From Boswellia sacra (Eukaryota; Streptophyta; Magnoliopsida; Sapindales; Burseraceae): a DNA stretch of 64,000 nt. Below are positions 51,001-64,000 of the stretch, piece after piece (positions within the stretch are counted from its first letter, which is position 1; each line of letters starts with the position of its first letter). The stretch lies in the NCBI GenBank assembly GCA_013180625.2, contig SNVD02011117.1, positions 496,001 through 560,000 on the forward strand. The letters run 5' to 3'. The position numbers and the translations under genes are program-made. A model generated the notes under the pieces. The model saw nothing but the letters and a program-made list of their open reading frames with translations, ran no database searches and was not told where the DNA came from.

Positions 51001-54000
51001 AACATTGTAGATGGGTGACTCTGTGGGCTCTGTGTTCAGCCCATGTCATTTTTCTGAATCCGAATTTTGTTGTATTGTAGCCAAAACAATTGAAAGGGGT
51101 GTTTCCGAAAAAAAAAAAAAAGTTCCCCTAGTTTGATCAATCTATGCTTTTATGTGCTTCTAGTAAATATAATATGCACCAATTGCTGATTACAATGTTC
51201 TATATTATTAACCGTGAGCTTGACAACACTTGAAAAGCCTTCTACATCACCAAACAGGCCACCTGAACATATATTCATGACTGGGATCCTAGTAATGTAT
51301 AATATATAATCCATCTAACAATTTTGTCAAACACAGCTTCATAACATGGTACGAATCAAATTTTATTTTTTGTAATTTGACAGTCGAGTTTGGCTTCAAT
51401 TTATTGGTGGTTAGTTGAATTCTAGTACTGCCTGTAATTGCTATGAACAGCTTTTCTGATAATAAATGAAACCCTCGAGGACCACAGACAATGAAGACGG
51501 AAATTGGTGAATAAAATATTCAACCAACGAGCTGCTATGATAATATATTGTAAATTGTATAGGAAATCCAACTTGCTACCCAATGAAAAGTTGGGGATAT
51601 AAAAACTATTATTAGTTTGATTTTTGCTTTCAATATAACCATCAATGAGCACAGCATGTGGTAGGATGGAAAGTCCTTATCTGTCGATTGGTGGCTGGGG
51701 GGCTAAAGTAGCATCCCCACACACTTTTAAACTATTTCAACGGTCTTGTTCATTTGTATATGATCAAGCTCTTGACTAACCAGCTGCCCTCTAATCGCTT
51801 GCTGGGGTCAAGTACATTTTCATATTTTAATCCAAATTACATGCTTTCGTATTGTTTTTGAACAAAGTTAAAGAAGAGAAACAAAGTTTTTTAAAGTGGT
51901 AGATTCTCTTGGAGTTTAAAGAACTGTCTTATTGAGTCCTGATAGGCTGATTTGCATTAAACTTCATTTCAGATTTAAGTTTCATCAGCATCTTTACCAC
52001 TTGCTAGTGTGACTAAAAGATATACAACTTGCTGGCCCAAAATTTTGCTTGCAAGTAAAAACAACAACTTGGGTTACTTGGGAATCAAAATTTTGTAATA
52101 TTGAGAGAGTTGACAGGTCCAATTTGCTGTAGAAATTTAACTGTCGAGTTGAGAAGAAAAATAACACAAAGTGGACTTCCTCAATGAATGTGTAAAATTG
52201 ACAACAGAGTGGTGCAGCAAGATGTAAGAAGTTTCCCAGGATATGGGTTTAAATAAAGAGATGGTCCACTTAATTAATAGCCAAGATTACTGTATTCCGC
52301 AATTGCAGGGACCTGCATCTTTATTCTTTTAGAACTTTTCTCTGAATGGTCAATTTTCAGCATCAAGTACTCCTCAGCCCTTAATTATATTTATAGCTAG
52401 CTGCAGAGTTCAGATATTAATGTTAAATGAAGGTACGTTGATCAACTTCAGTGTTGATCTTTCAATTTCTTTCCACATGCCTTGGCTATTGCACTGATCA
52501 TTACCAGTAACATACATTTATATCTCAATCAAGGGACCAAAAGATTTTCCACTCTTTTTTTTTTTTAATTGAAACTGAACTTTGGTCTAAACTCTAAAGA
52601 AATAATAATAAATTGGGCGGGTCTCATTTTTTCTATTGTATTTATTATGAGTATTAAGTTGTGAGGCTAACAAGTTCTCCATGAATTATTGAATGGTCAT
52701 AAAAACCGACCAAACATAACTCATGTCTTGTTGTTTATTCCATCTTAAAACAAGATAAAAGCTGGCGATTTCCCTCACCATGGCCCTTTTAATACATCGT
52801 TATCAACTCAATAAAATTCTGTGATGAAGAGAGGAAGCCAAAAAACAAAACCTTGAAATAAAATAATTAATGTTTGAATATTAAATAAAAGCAACCCTTT
52901 GCATGTTCAGCATCTTATATTACAAACAAGTAGCTAGCTTAACTTGAAGCTTAATGAAATAATTATTAACTAATCATATACTTCATTATGGAAACAATAT
53001 AGTAAAGATAATAATACAAAAGAACAAAGAAAAGGAGGAGCGAGGAGGTTGTCACGACCTTAAAATGATGCGAACGCGGCGAAAGATTATTCAAAAACTG
53101 TTTTGCTAAGCGATTTATATTACTAAATTATTATAATTTTGTGAGTATTCTAGCTATGACAATTTGCCAACTAGCAGCATATTAGACGTACAAAGATGAT
53201 CATGAACCCTAAAACCAATATAGCTGTATTCGTGGTGACAAATTCAAGAAAACATCACGTGATATTGAGTTGAATGGGCTAGCGAATACAAAGCAAAGCA
53301 AGCATTCAAGACTACTCATCAAGCACCACCTTAATAAATTGAAAAAATAAAATTAAGAATGGCCGTGAAATTTATATAGTAGCCGAGAAAACCATGAACA
53401 CCGCAATTGTCAACAACTTGTTTAGAACAATGACAGCTGAGATCATGTGAAAAAAAGAACAATAAAGTTAAGTAAAGGCTATCTTATCAATTTCTAAGAG
53501 GATCCTCCCTTAACCCTTAAAAAAAAAGTTCAACAACTCAGTTAACGACGTACCATTATTTGTACATATTCTATATCTATTTTCTTCAGTTCTCTCTCTT
53601 TGATTCTTTACTCTCTTTTTTTTCCTTTAATATAATGACAAAAGTTTCATTTTAAATATATTTCCATGTTGATATACATCATAATAATTAGTTAAGCGGC
53701 CATCATGTTAAATGATTATGATATCATTCTTCCCTTAAAATGAGTAACATCGATCCATATTGTATAATAAAAACAATACATTATAATCAGATATTTATGA
53801 TGGATAGAAAATAATGACATGATCATCCTTAATATAATATTGTTTTGGTATGTCGTGATTATTATAACATGTAAGTATGAATAGATACATGAATATCCAA
53901 CCATAGACATCACATATATATATATATTAGAAATGTTTTTAATTCTTATAATATTGTCGCGTCAACTACAACTTGCTGGCTATTATTTCTCATAATGCGG

Positions 54001-57000
54001 GCTTTAGATACATATATGTTCATATGTTTGCTTAGACGACTTTCCGAGCTGTGGATGGACCATGTTCTACGACGTCCACCATAATTTCAGCAAGCAAACA
54101 TGGGGAGAGTCAACTCATTCTCACGAATCCTCTATTTCATTAGTAATTATTTCTATTATTATTTCATCTTAAAGATTGTTGACATTTATATTTTTAGTGC
54201 GTTGACTGGTAAGTGCTATCTATGTATCCATTTTCTCTCTCCCTTATCTAGTAATTATACTTATCAATTAACGCGCTAGCTCTAGTTTGGTATTCGTAGT
54301 TAATCTTTTTCTTCTGAAGGCAAAGAGATAGAATTAACTATGGCACCGAAGAAGAGGAAAGGCATGGCATGGCCATGGAGGGTCATCTTGATCTGGTTTG
54401 ACCAAACTTTATTTTATTAGATATGAATCGAAATAGGAAATTGCAATTGTCATCTTCATACTACATAAGCGGTAGCTGGGTGGACCCTTTTATTGCTGCT
54501 ATGTGGGAATTCACTTTCCCATTTCTTCTCATAACTTCATCTTTATCCCATCCATTACATTCATTGCTCAACACTGTACATATGCAATTTCTCCTTTTGG
54601 GAGTAGTTTCTATCTATGTTCTTCCCCCCGCATTAAATGGCGTTACTCTTTTATTTATGCTTGAATTTTGATAGATATATGAGAATCATGCATCCTAGCT
54701 ATGATCAAATTCATATAATTATATACATGGATATTTTAATTAGTGAATACATAGATAAATATATATGATCAATGAGTTTGTAAGTTTCTTTTGTTTGGTG
54801 CCTTGGTAGATACATTTGATGAACGTATATATTGATGAATCTGAATTCTAAGCTAATTGGTAGGAGCCAGCACATGCATGAAGATGTATATACTAGTAAA
54901 TCTCACCTCTGCATCTTTCCATAATTTCTTGAGTGTGTTCATCCCAAGCAATTTTAAGACAGATGAAAAAGAACTAGCTTATACAAAGCAAGAAGTTTAT
55001 ATATAAATGAAAATTTAAAAAAAAAGTATTGATTAACAGTACACTGTACAAGATATCACATCATCCAATATTATACTTAATTAGTAAAATTCTTATTAAT
55101 ACAAAAATATTAATGTTACGATCACATGAAGATACGATTGCAAAGACGCAAGCAAGACGAAAGTAAGTAATAAAGGAGGCATGAAGAGCCACAGAACATA
55201 TGGTAGTATACGTACAAGCAAAAGCAACGTAGATAATGAATAAAAATTATATATCAAGTTGGATATATTGTATCGTATTTGTTTGATGAATGAGACAACT
55301 CATAACTTAAGTTGGATTGTGTGAACACAAATTCAGGTACATGCAAACGTAGCCATAAGATCCCAAAAAGTCTAAGCACATGAGCAATGCTGAGTCCTTT
55401 CTGACGACTATAACCAGACGAAGATGATCACATAAGCAAATACCCCCACGGTGGGACCCTATCATAGTAAATATGTTCACTACTTTAAATAGTCAAAACT
55501 CCTTTTTTTTTTTTTTTTTAATCAATCAAAATTCCTAGATATGATATGATACAGTCAAGCCAACATTGTTTGAACACTTTAAAAGCAGTTTATGTATGTT
55601 ATTACAAACTTCTTGAAAATGTTTTCTCAAATATTTTCATGATTAATTTCTTGAAGAAAACGTTTTACTCTTTAATAATTTTAGTAGGTGAAAATGCTTC
55701 AATGATTCATGCAAGATTTAACTTTTTGGGGATTAGGGGTGTTTTCTTTTATTTATATATTTTGCAATGGGATATGTAAGAATTGTCCATAGATTATTTG
55801 TCGAATAAAACATTTCTGCACATGTAATTAAAATTTCTATAGCTTAATAAATTAGCTGTGTTTTGGTGGGACTCTTGTGTTGTACATTTGAGTTTGATTT
55901 TGATGTCTTTGGAATGTCACGACGCCAATACTTGGGAAATACAATTTTCTTTTTTCTAAATATCTGAAAAAATTTTAGCCAAAATGAATTAAAAAAAAAG
56001 AAATGGAAGTTTGTGTATATAAGCAATTTATAATATAATGTAAAGTCCTTTTCAGACTTCAGAGTGATCAATGCTTGATTTTTTATTCAAAGATAAATCT
56101 TCCTAGTGTATGGCTAATAGTTAAGAATGAATATCTTCTGAATTATGAATTTTGACTTTCGATAATTCATTTAAATCCAAGACCTATAAAATTATTGTTT
56201 ACAATATTATGTCTTATTTACATTCAATCAAATTAGATTTGAGAATCTCTTTATGAAAATTACATATTAAAGGATGATTTTGAGATTCATGGAATTAATT
56301 ACTTTCCTCTTTTTCTTTTTAGAATTCGCATTCTTCTTTATCTTCTTCTGTTTTTTTTTCTTTGGTTGCGCGCTTTACCTTTTTATGGGATGTTGTTCAA
56401 TAAGAAAATCTATTTTGAACTTTTGTCAAGCAATAAGAATGCTCATAATATGATTCACTGAATGTCACCTTCACGGATGTGTGGTACCCATAATTTGTGT
56501 CACTTTTTGTGGAAATTTTAGTGACAAGACTGTTATTAGTCACAATTGAAAGGAGACAAACAATCTCAATTTTCTCATGAAAAGAAATTCATGGCCCCAA
56601 AACAAGGGTTGTCAAAGTTTTCGGTTTAGTCTCCTTCTCAAATTTGGATTTGATTTAACACTCGATGCCCAAAAAAGTATGAATAGGTAAGAATCTTTAA
56701 TCTTTTTATCCTCTGCAGACGCCGGAGACCGACTGAAATCAGAAAAAAATCATAATACAACGAAACAAAACTGACATTTAACTCCAATAACTTCCACTTT
56801 ATAAAAATTCCTATGAGATTTTTTCACTATAGTTGAGGGTGAAAGAATTTTTTCTTAAATAATATAACGAAATACAAGATTCTAGAATCAAAATTCATTT
56901 ATTTCCAATTATACACCGGGAACATTAAACAGACAGGATGGATAAAGGGGCTTAAAAGCAAAATTCCTGAACCTGTCGCGGCTGTTTGGTTGCAACAAGT

Positions 57001-57702
57001 CTCAAGAACCTAATTGTAGCCAATGCCAATTATGTGTAACTTACTCTCATTAATCAGGAACAATAATTTGGATTAAATGATAAAATTGGGTTTATTTACG
57101 ATACAGATATGATCGTATCTTGGTATCACATGGACATAGTACAATTTTGCTGTAAAGGAGTTTTGATGTCACGTTATCTCTACTTCTGTAGCGTCGCCGA
57201 CGTGCCACAAATCCTACTAATCCAACGTTATCCAAATTCAGATAAACCAAAGCAATAAATTAGGTGAATTGGCTAACAAATTTTAGTTGACTTAGCTGAG
57301 TAACTTCTGACGTGTATAATTAATCTTAATTCTTAACCAATTCTACACTTTTCGTCACCGACCGTTTATCCTCCACAATAGTCATGATGGAGTATTTAAT
57401 TACTTGATAAAATTAAATTAGAAGAATAGTAAATGGCTCCCCACCGTCTGATGGAAACAAAATTTTAGAAAAAGGTTGATCCAGTAGGACCAATACAAGG
57501 TGGATAGTGAAGGAGAATTGCGGACAAAGAGAATAGATTAGAGTTTGTTTAGATGTTACTTTAATTTCTGTTATATTGTATACAAAAGAGCGATAAATAA
57601 TATCATGTTACAAATTGAGAAAATAAGTTGATTCGGAAATAAGAAATTAATATTTGCCAGCTCAACGTTTCATTATCATCCATGGAATTGACAAACCTCT
57701 CT
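48060..57702. other. Gene-poor region of about 9.6 kb
   Basis: Probably begins with the 3'UTR of the ARM-repeat gene. The rest has only short frames without motifs (for example 50275-50604, 54423-54671, 55546-55779) and is AT-rich, with T- and A-runs such as 55503-55519. Base composition near 49600-50160 and 50390-50480 is less AT-rich, but I recognise nothing there. Confidence 0.45.
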
Positions 57703-57777
57703 CTATATATACGCACTTGACATGCTTGTCTTAGAACTCTATATTCGAACACTCCATCTTCTTCTTCTTCTTCTTCT
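57703..57777 (+). promoter_or_regulatory. TATA box and CTT-rich leader of the hexose transporter gene
   Basis: 'ctatatata' at 57703-57711 lies about 140 bases before the ATG. A (TTC)n run at 57757-57777 follows in the expected 5'UTR. Position and sequence are typical of a plant TATA-type promoter. Confidence 0.6.
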
Positions 57778-57851
57778 GCGTTCATTTATCTTTATATTGT
57801 CGTTGTTATAGTTCTCTTTTCTTAATATTCTTTGTAATTCAAAGAGTGAAA

Positions 57852-60591
57852 ATGGGTGGTCAGGGATTTGTCAATACTGGTACAGGGAAGGCCTACCCTG
57901 GTAACCTTACTCCATATGTTACCGTAACATGCATAGTTGCCGCCATGGGAGGTCTCATCTTTGGTTACGATATTGGGATTTCCGGTAACAACATTAATTC
58001 TATAGAGCAAGTTTTGAATAATAATTTTTTTTCCCGTTAGATTTAACGTTTAGAATTTAGATTTGTGTTGTAAGCTAATTATGGTTCTCTTTTTTTTTTT
58101 TTTTTTGGCAGGTGGTGTCACTTCAATGCCTCCTTTCCTGCAGAGGTTTTTCATGTCTGTTTATGAGAAGCAACAAAGGAACAAGTCGTCGAACCAGTAC
58201 TGCCAATATGACAGCGAGACGTTGACCCTGTTCACGTCTTCGCTGTATCTGGCTGCTTTGCTATCTTCACTTGTGGCTTCAACGGTTACAAGGAAGTTCG
58301 GGAGAAAATGGTCTATGTTACTTGGTGGTGCGTTGTTTCTTGCAGGTGCTCTGTTGAATGGCTTAGCCCAAAAAGTCTGGATGCTTATTGTCGGTAGAAT
58401 TTTGCTCGGTTTTGGTATTGGTTTCGCAAATCAGGTATTTTTCTCTCTTCTTGAACTTGATCTTGATTCTGATTGGATGTTAATTCCTTTGTTCGGATCG
58501 AGATTGGTATGTTTGTTTGTGAGATTCTCTATGTTTTGTTTCATCACAAGTTTTCTGAACCGAACAAGAAAATGTGCTGTCCGAAATCAAAAAGAATCTT
58601 TTTCATTCCTTCCGCGAATGATTTTGAGTTGTTTTATAGATTTTTATTTCTGATTTTGTTGTTTTGGAATTGTGCCATGTTCTCCAGATCTGTTTTCGGG
58701 GAAAAAATTGGATAGTTTCTCGCTTGGTAAAAGACAAAAGTGTGTTTTTCAGACAAAGTTGTCTTCTGTTTGTAATGAATTAATATTGCCTTTCACCCAT
58801 TTCAGATTTTCTGTTCGGTTATCACTTTAATTTAACCCATATGTTTTTCCTGCAAAAATCGGGTGGTTCTTCTCTGTTTGGTTGACGAGAAAATGTGTTC
58901 GGAGAAGATCAAATAGAAATAAAATATTCCTCTCAGCTACCAAACAAAGGAAGTATTATTACTAGTTGGAAAAACTGAGACGTGATTTTCATAATGTATT
59001 GCTGTTTCTAAGTCTCATGTGGTTGGTTTTTCTTTGCTTGTGAGTATGACATCTTCTGCGGACTGCACTCTTTTTCCGTTAATTTTTCTCGTAATTGTAA
59101 CGGCGTTGAATAGAAAATTAAAAGTTGGTAGAGGCTTTGTATTTTGCAATAAATTAACAGGAATACTGTATTCTTATGCTTTGTTTTTTTCTGGGTTTGA
59201 TTGTTGCAATAAAAAAACGTTATCTGTTTTTACTCCCGAAAACATAGACAACTGGACAGAATTGTGGTCCCCTTGGAATACTTCTATGTCTCTGTACTTC
59301 TAATTTAAATAATTTGGTAAATATTTGATTAATTAATTCTAACATGAAGTCTAATTATAATTATTTGATTTGTGTGTAATTACAGTCTGTGCCACTCTAC
59401 CTCTCTGAGATGGCTCCCTACAAATACAGAGGTGCCCTCAACATTGGGTTTCAATTATCAATCACAATTGGTATTCTTATAGCCAATGTGCTGAATTACT
59501 TCTTTAACAAGATAAAGGGTGGCTGGGGATGGCGTTTGAGCTTAGGGGGGGCAATGGTCCCTGCCCTTATTATTACTATTGGTTCATTAATCCTCCCGGA
59601 TACACCAAATTCAATGATTGAACGTGGAGAACATGATGAAGCTAAGAAGAAACTTCAAAAAGTTCGTGGTGTTAATGATGTAGATGAGGAATTCAATGAC
59701 CTTGTTGCAGCTAGTGAAGCATCTAGGAAAATTGAACATCCTTGGGCAAACTTGTTGCAGAGGAAGTATAGGCCTCACCTCACCATGGCCATATTGATTC
59801 CCTTCTTCCAGCAATTAACTGGCATTAATGTGATCATGTTTTATGCTCCCGTTTTGTTCAACACAATTGGATTTGGTAATGATGCTTCACTAATGTCTGC
59901 TGTCATCACTGGAGTTGTCAATGTTGCTGCTACCGTTGTTTCAATTTATTATGTTGATAAGTGGGGAAGAAGATTTCTTTTCCTTGAGGGTGGAGTCCAA
60001 ATGTTGGTATGCCAGGTAATAACTTCTTCTTGCAATAACGTATTACATAAAACCAATTAAAATGTGTTTACAAAATTTGATAATTTGATTTTTTGATGTA
60101 CGCAGGTTGTTGTTGCCATTTCAATTGCTGCTAAATTTGGAGTTGATGGTGATCCTGGCCACTTGCCTAAGTGGTACGCCATTGTTGTGGTGCTTTTCAT
60201 CTGCATATATGTTGCCGGATTTGCTTGGTCTTGGGGTCCCCTTGGATGGTTGGTGCCTAGTGAAATCTTCCCACTTGAAATCCGATCAGCTGCTCAGAGT
60301 ATTAATGTCTCAGTCAACATGCTCTTCACCTTTATAGTTGCTCAAGTCTTCTTAAACATGCTCTGCCACATGAAGTTTGGTTTATTCCTCTTCTTTGCCT
60401 TCTTTGTCATTATTATGTCAATCTTCGTATTGTTCTTCTTGCCTGAGACAAAGGGTATCCCAATTGAAGAGATGGGCAGAGTATGGAAGAGTCACTGGTA
60501 CTGGTCCCGCTTTGTTGGCGAAGAAGACTTCCTCACCCCCGGTGAAGGCCTTGAGATGGGCAAGGGAAGCAATGTTTCAAAGACTGTGTGA
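57852..60591 (+). CDS. STP1: Sugar transport protein, hexose/H+ symporter (STP1-like)
   Basis: Four exons, 57852-57984, 58112-58434, 59386-60015 and 60106-60591, give 523 residues, close to the usual STP length. STPs import glucose and other hexoses across the plasma membrane with a proton. Twelve membrane segments of the major facilitator superfamily are visible. Asp40 (GYDIGIS) and Arg140 (GRILLGFG) correspond to the proton-coupling pair of Arabidopsis STP10. Cys75 (QYCQYDS) in the extracellular lid and Cys449 (LCHMKF) match its lid-anchoring disulphide. The sugar-porter signatures PDTPNS after TM6, [15 protein letters not shown] in TM7 and PETKG (475-479) after TM12 are all present. Across its length it reads like STP1/STP12 rather than the HEX6 type. 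The start is the ATG at 57852, giving [10 protein letters not shown]. The upstream GTG in frame is not used. Exon 3 sits after an intron of about 950 bases. Confidence 0.94.
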
Positions 60592-63372
60592 TCAGCTCTG
60601 AATTTATTTAGCCTCTGCTCTTTTTTTTTTTTTTTAAATTTTTAGCTCGCATCGGATAGCAGTACATATCTATTGGGTTCAATGTCAAGATTGTGAACAT
60701 TGTTTCTTTGTTTATGGCAATATGTAACTGTTCCATGTTTTAATGAAATATAATGTCAGGTTATTAAGGCTAAATTCTGTCCCATTTCAATTTTCTTTGA
60801 AATTTCTTATTGTATCATCCTCTTTGCCGTTATGCCATCTTACATTACAACCGTGAATAAAAGTGATAGTCATTGATTTATTATTGTTGTGCAGATGACA
60901 TGATAACCAAGTCAAGTTATTGTCTTAGACTCTTACACTTAAAAACAATGCCAAACACTTCAATATATAAAATTTGGAACAGAGAGTTCAAATATATAGT
61001 ATTGTTCGATTACAGTGTTAATATTACCGGTTTCTTAAACCTAATATAGAAGGATTCTACAATGGAAATTGTCCAAAATGCTTAAGTGAATGAAAAACTA
61101 CTTGTAATGGTTACTTCTGTTGGGCAGCACCGCCAACTTTGGTATTTCTTACAGTAGGATTGACAACTAATAAAGGCCTCTTGAGTTGAGTTCCATCAGT
61201 TCAAGAAGAGTGAAACTGATGCACCATGGCTTTGCTGCTGCAGCAGAAACATCACAATTTTGCATTACCAATAAGCTATTTACCGAACATCCCTCCTCTC
61301 CCTCTTGCCAATAAAGGGGCATGATGAACTTAGAAAACATCAAAGGGAAAAGCCAAAAACCTGATTTGAAGCTAGATGCTAAAAATAAAGTATTCCTGTT
61401 AATCTAATGACATGGAAAGAACTTCTTTAAGCCAATCTTCTTTCCACTTTATGTTTCAGTTAAGTAAAATCTTCCTTGATAAAAAATAAGCATATACACT
61501 CAAGAATCACTTTGCAAATTCTAGAGAACATTTCAATACTTGGTGTTGCAACAAGCACTTGTCCTAATATTCTGCCAAATAAAAGCTTTGCAGAGTTCCA
61601 ATTAGACAGAAGTCATGTCTATGAATTATAAAACTGTTGTGGATTCATATTGAAATTGCTTCAATCCTATTGGGAATGTAGCTTAGAGATTCTAGCTCAA
61701 AGTCATTAGAACAAATCTGAATGAGCACTTTACACAAATTATGATGTAATATTAAATTTTTATAGTTTAAGTGGTTAATAGATAATGGCTCATTGGCGTG
61801 GATTGAAGAAATATGATATAAATCACTTGGTTGAGAGATACTTGATGAGAGTGGCAATTGAATTATTTCCAATTATCCATTAGTGGATGGCCATAGCCAG
61901 AATTCAGAACTTTTTTCCAAGTGGGGAATCAATTTCTCATGATGTTTGTGAAGCATTTTCTTTTTGTTTTGGTAGTGGTGAGATTTGCAAGAGCTTTTGG
62001 GGGACAAGTGTAAAGGGTGGATTAAATGAAAAATGTAGGAAATGATAGAGATGCAAAATCTTTTATACTAAAAAGAAAGGACTTCAATTAATTTCTGTCA
62101 CGGCCTCGCGTTGGAGCAAAGGAGAATCGCATGACTAGGCATTAATTATAATGGTGCACTTTTCTTCTCCAATTTGGATTTTCGGATAAGACTGTAATGG
62201 ATAAGTGGAATTTGTTCCCTTCTTCATCACTTCTCCATTTTTTTTCTCCCTTTTCTTAGGAAAAAGCTGTGTTAAAACAACATGGGTATCATATGCTATG
62301 CTTGTTTTGATGTTGATCTTTCCTTTCTTTTGCTTAGCCTTCTGTCTTCTTTTTCCATTCCTTGCAATGGTATAGCTTTTTTGAAAAAAAAAAAAAATTT
62401 ACTACTAAACTTATGTATGTGTGTGTATATAGCACAAAATAAGATATATGGATAAAAATAAAATACAAATTATCTTATTAAAAAAAGGACATGATAATTA
62501 CATAAAAAACAAAAAAAATAAATTTAATGTTGTTGAATTTTAGAGAATAAATTATTAGTCTATTTGAAAGTAATTCAAATGAAAATGAGATAGGTTATCA
62601 CAGTCTCATATAATTGAATGCTAACAACATATATAAACTTTATATCCAAACAAATATATATAATCCACTAAAATGAAAATCTATTTAAAAAATGTCACAT
62701 GTTACAGAATGTCAATGTCCGTGGATTTCTATGGAAAACGTTATTCACGAATGACTATATATAATAATTAAAAACCATTAACAAATTGGGCCAGGCCACT
62801 TCAAGAAACGTCATGTGAGCCCAGTTTTGCCTTGTTTCTCACAATATTATAATAATTGCCTTTTGAATTTCAATTTCTAAATTCAAGTAGTTCAAGTGTT
62901 CTTAATCTTACCTTTATTATAAAAAACATATTAATTAACCCATTTAGAGTTGCTTAATGATTACCTTAAGAGAGTTCTGAGTCATGTTTTGAATTTAAGT
63001 ATAAAAATCATATAAATTAACCCATCTAGACTTGTTTAATGATCAACTTAATTATTGAGTTCTGAGTCATATTTTGAACTTAAGGATTAAAAAATTAAAG
63101 CAACTTAGAAACTTTGTTTTTAAAGAAAAAAAGACTAATTAAAAGGAGTGATGCAACCGACACTGTTAGGTGTTACATGCATTATGCATAAGTTTTTCAA
63201 ATTTGTAATCATATTGAAAGCCAAATGAACTTCATTTGAAGTTAGTGCTCTGGGCACTAGAACCACATCATGTACTTATCAGAATCACAAAACAAAAGGC
63301 TACAATTTGAAGTTTCTAGCTGAAAAAACATAACAGTACTAGAGGTAATTTGATTTTGATCTGCTTAGCAGC
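60592..63372. other. 3' flank of the transporter gene and intergenic DNA
   Basis: Possible polyadenylation signals lie near 60742. No gene is supported beyond that. A short minus-strand frame at 61121-61200 is discussed among the rejected items. The stretch 62400-63130 is very AT-rich, with a small repeated phrase ('acccat(t/c)tagagttg(c/t)ttaatgat' type near 62940 and 63020). Confidence 0.45.
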
Positions 63373-63836
63373 TTATGCTGAGCCGGAAACACAAAGCCAC
63401 TGGCCAACGAAGAGAGCATCACAATTGAGGTTGGGGTTGGGGTTGATGGAATCAAAGAACTCAGCAGTCAAGTCGAACTGCTGTTGAAGACCAGAGCAAG
63501 TGTCTCCACTTGCTACACTGACCACTGTTACACATTGTGGAGTGCTTGTGGCTTTCAGGAACCCACCTGCAGATTTCAATATTAGCAATTAATAATTCAT
63601 CAATGTTTCTTAAAAGAATTAAAATTCATAATGTTGTGTGATAGTTTCTTTACATTTATCCCAGAAACCAAATAACATTACAAAAATGTTTTAATGATTG
63701 CTAATCAAGATTTGATTTGTCTAGAAGTAAAATACTCACCAGCAAATGTTCGTTTACTTTCAGCCATGGAGAGAGTAAGGATAAGAGCAAGCACCAAAGC
63801 CATATTAAGAAACATAGATGTCTTGTTGTTGGCCAT
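63373..63836 (-). CDS. Small secreted LysM-domain protein
   Basis: Two exons on the minus strand, 63836-63740 and 63566-63373, joined across a GT-AG intron, give 96 residues. Residues 1 to about 25 form a clear signal peptide (MANNKTSMFLNMALVLALIL, then TLSMA), so the product should be secreted to the apoplast. The mature part is a single LysM module of about 45 residues: CVTVVSVASGDTCSGLQQQF followed by DLTAEFFDSINPNPNLNC and LFVGQWLCV, with paired Cys residues. LysM modules bind N-acetylglucosamine polymers such as chitin or related glycans. There is no kinase domain and no GPI signal, so it is not a LysM receptor. Small proteins of this kind are widespread in plants, and their function is largely unsettled. 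The start is the Met that gives the complete signal peptide. Confidence 0.9.
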
Positions 63837-64000
63837 TTTTTTTCTCAGAATTTTTTTTTTATCTTCTCTATGTATCAAGCTTTCACTCTTCTAGGTTACA
63901 ATCAGTTTGAACACTAGTATTTACAGTTATAGTTCCATGGAAGAGGCAGAGAAGTAAGCCAAGAAACCGTTAATATTATAGTTGTGCACAAGAAGCTGGC

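Noticed and set aside
58063..59303. Several long frames inside the transporter gene
   Set aside because: They are exon 2 read into its intron and frames lying within the intron between 58435 and 59385.
61121..61200. Minus-strand open stretch reading TQLKRPLLVVNPTVRNTKVG before a stop, looking like a protein end
   Set aside because: It has an in-frame stop just upstream, no acceptor in the right place and no matching upstream exon; too short to support.

Overview
This is a stretch of plant nuclear DNA, most likely from a eudicot. Genes are sparse, with short GT-AG-split exons in AT-rich, repeat-littered intergenic DNA, and the proteins belong to plant families: a TIR1/AFB auxin receptor, an STP hexose carrier, a type II NAD(P)H dehydrogenase with an EF-hand, and a small secreted LysM protein. 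A woody dicot such as Citrus would fit, but I cannot prove the species from the sequence alone.

Layout. 0-4 kb: no intact gene; a decayed Ulp1-type protease remnant on the minus strand, two tandem duplications and an AT-rich element. 4.4-8.3 kb (+): a nine-exon gene for an hnRNP-U-like SPRY plus P-loop protein. 12.9-13.8 kb (+): a single-exon gene for an acidic protein with a hydrophobic hairpin, function unknown. 16.6-17.6 kb: a probable non-autonomous DNA transposon with a GC-rich core. 20.8-25.0 kb (+): a ten-exon gene for an external mitochondrial NADH dehydrogenase (NDB2-like). 27.7-31.0 kb: a truncated element, then a complete element of about 1.45 kb with long terminal inverted repeats. 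32.8-37.2 kb (+): a three-exon auxin-receptor F-box gene that fits neither TIR1, AFB2 nor AFB5 cleanly and may be the AFB6 type. 37.9-38.3 kb (-): a two-exon dynein light chain gene, convergent with the receptor. 46.3-48.1 kb (+): an intronless ARM-repeat gene. 48-57.7 kb: a long stretch without a recognisable gene. 57.9-60.6 kb (+): a four-exon STP1-like hexose/H+ symporter. 63.4-63.8 kb (-): a two-exon small secreted LysM protein.

The genes are independent eukaryotic units and form no operon or pathway cluster. The most interesting item is the auxin receptor: two auxin-pocket positions carry the residues I recall from AFB5 rather than TIR1 or AFB2, and its miR393 site is degraded. I did not find a convincing previously undescribed system.

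Exon boundaries were read by eye and checked by reading-frame arithmetic. Family assignments rest on recalled relatives, not on a search.
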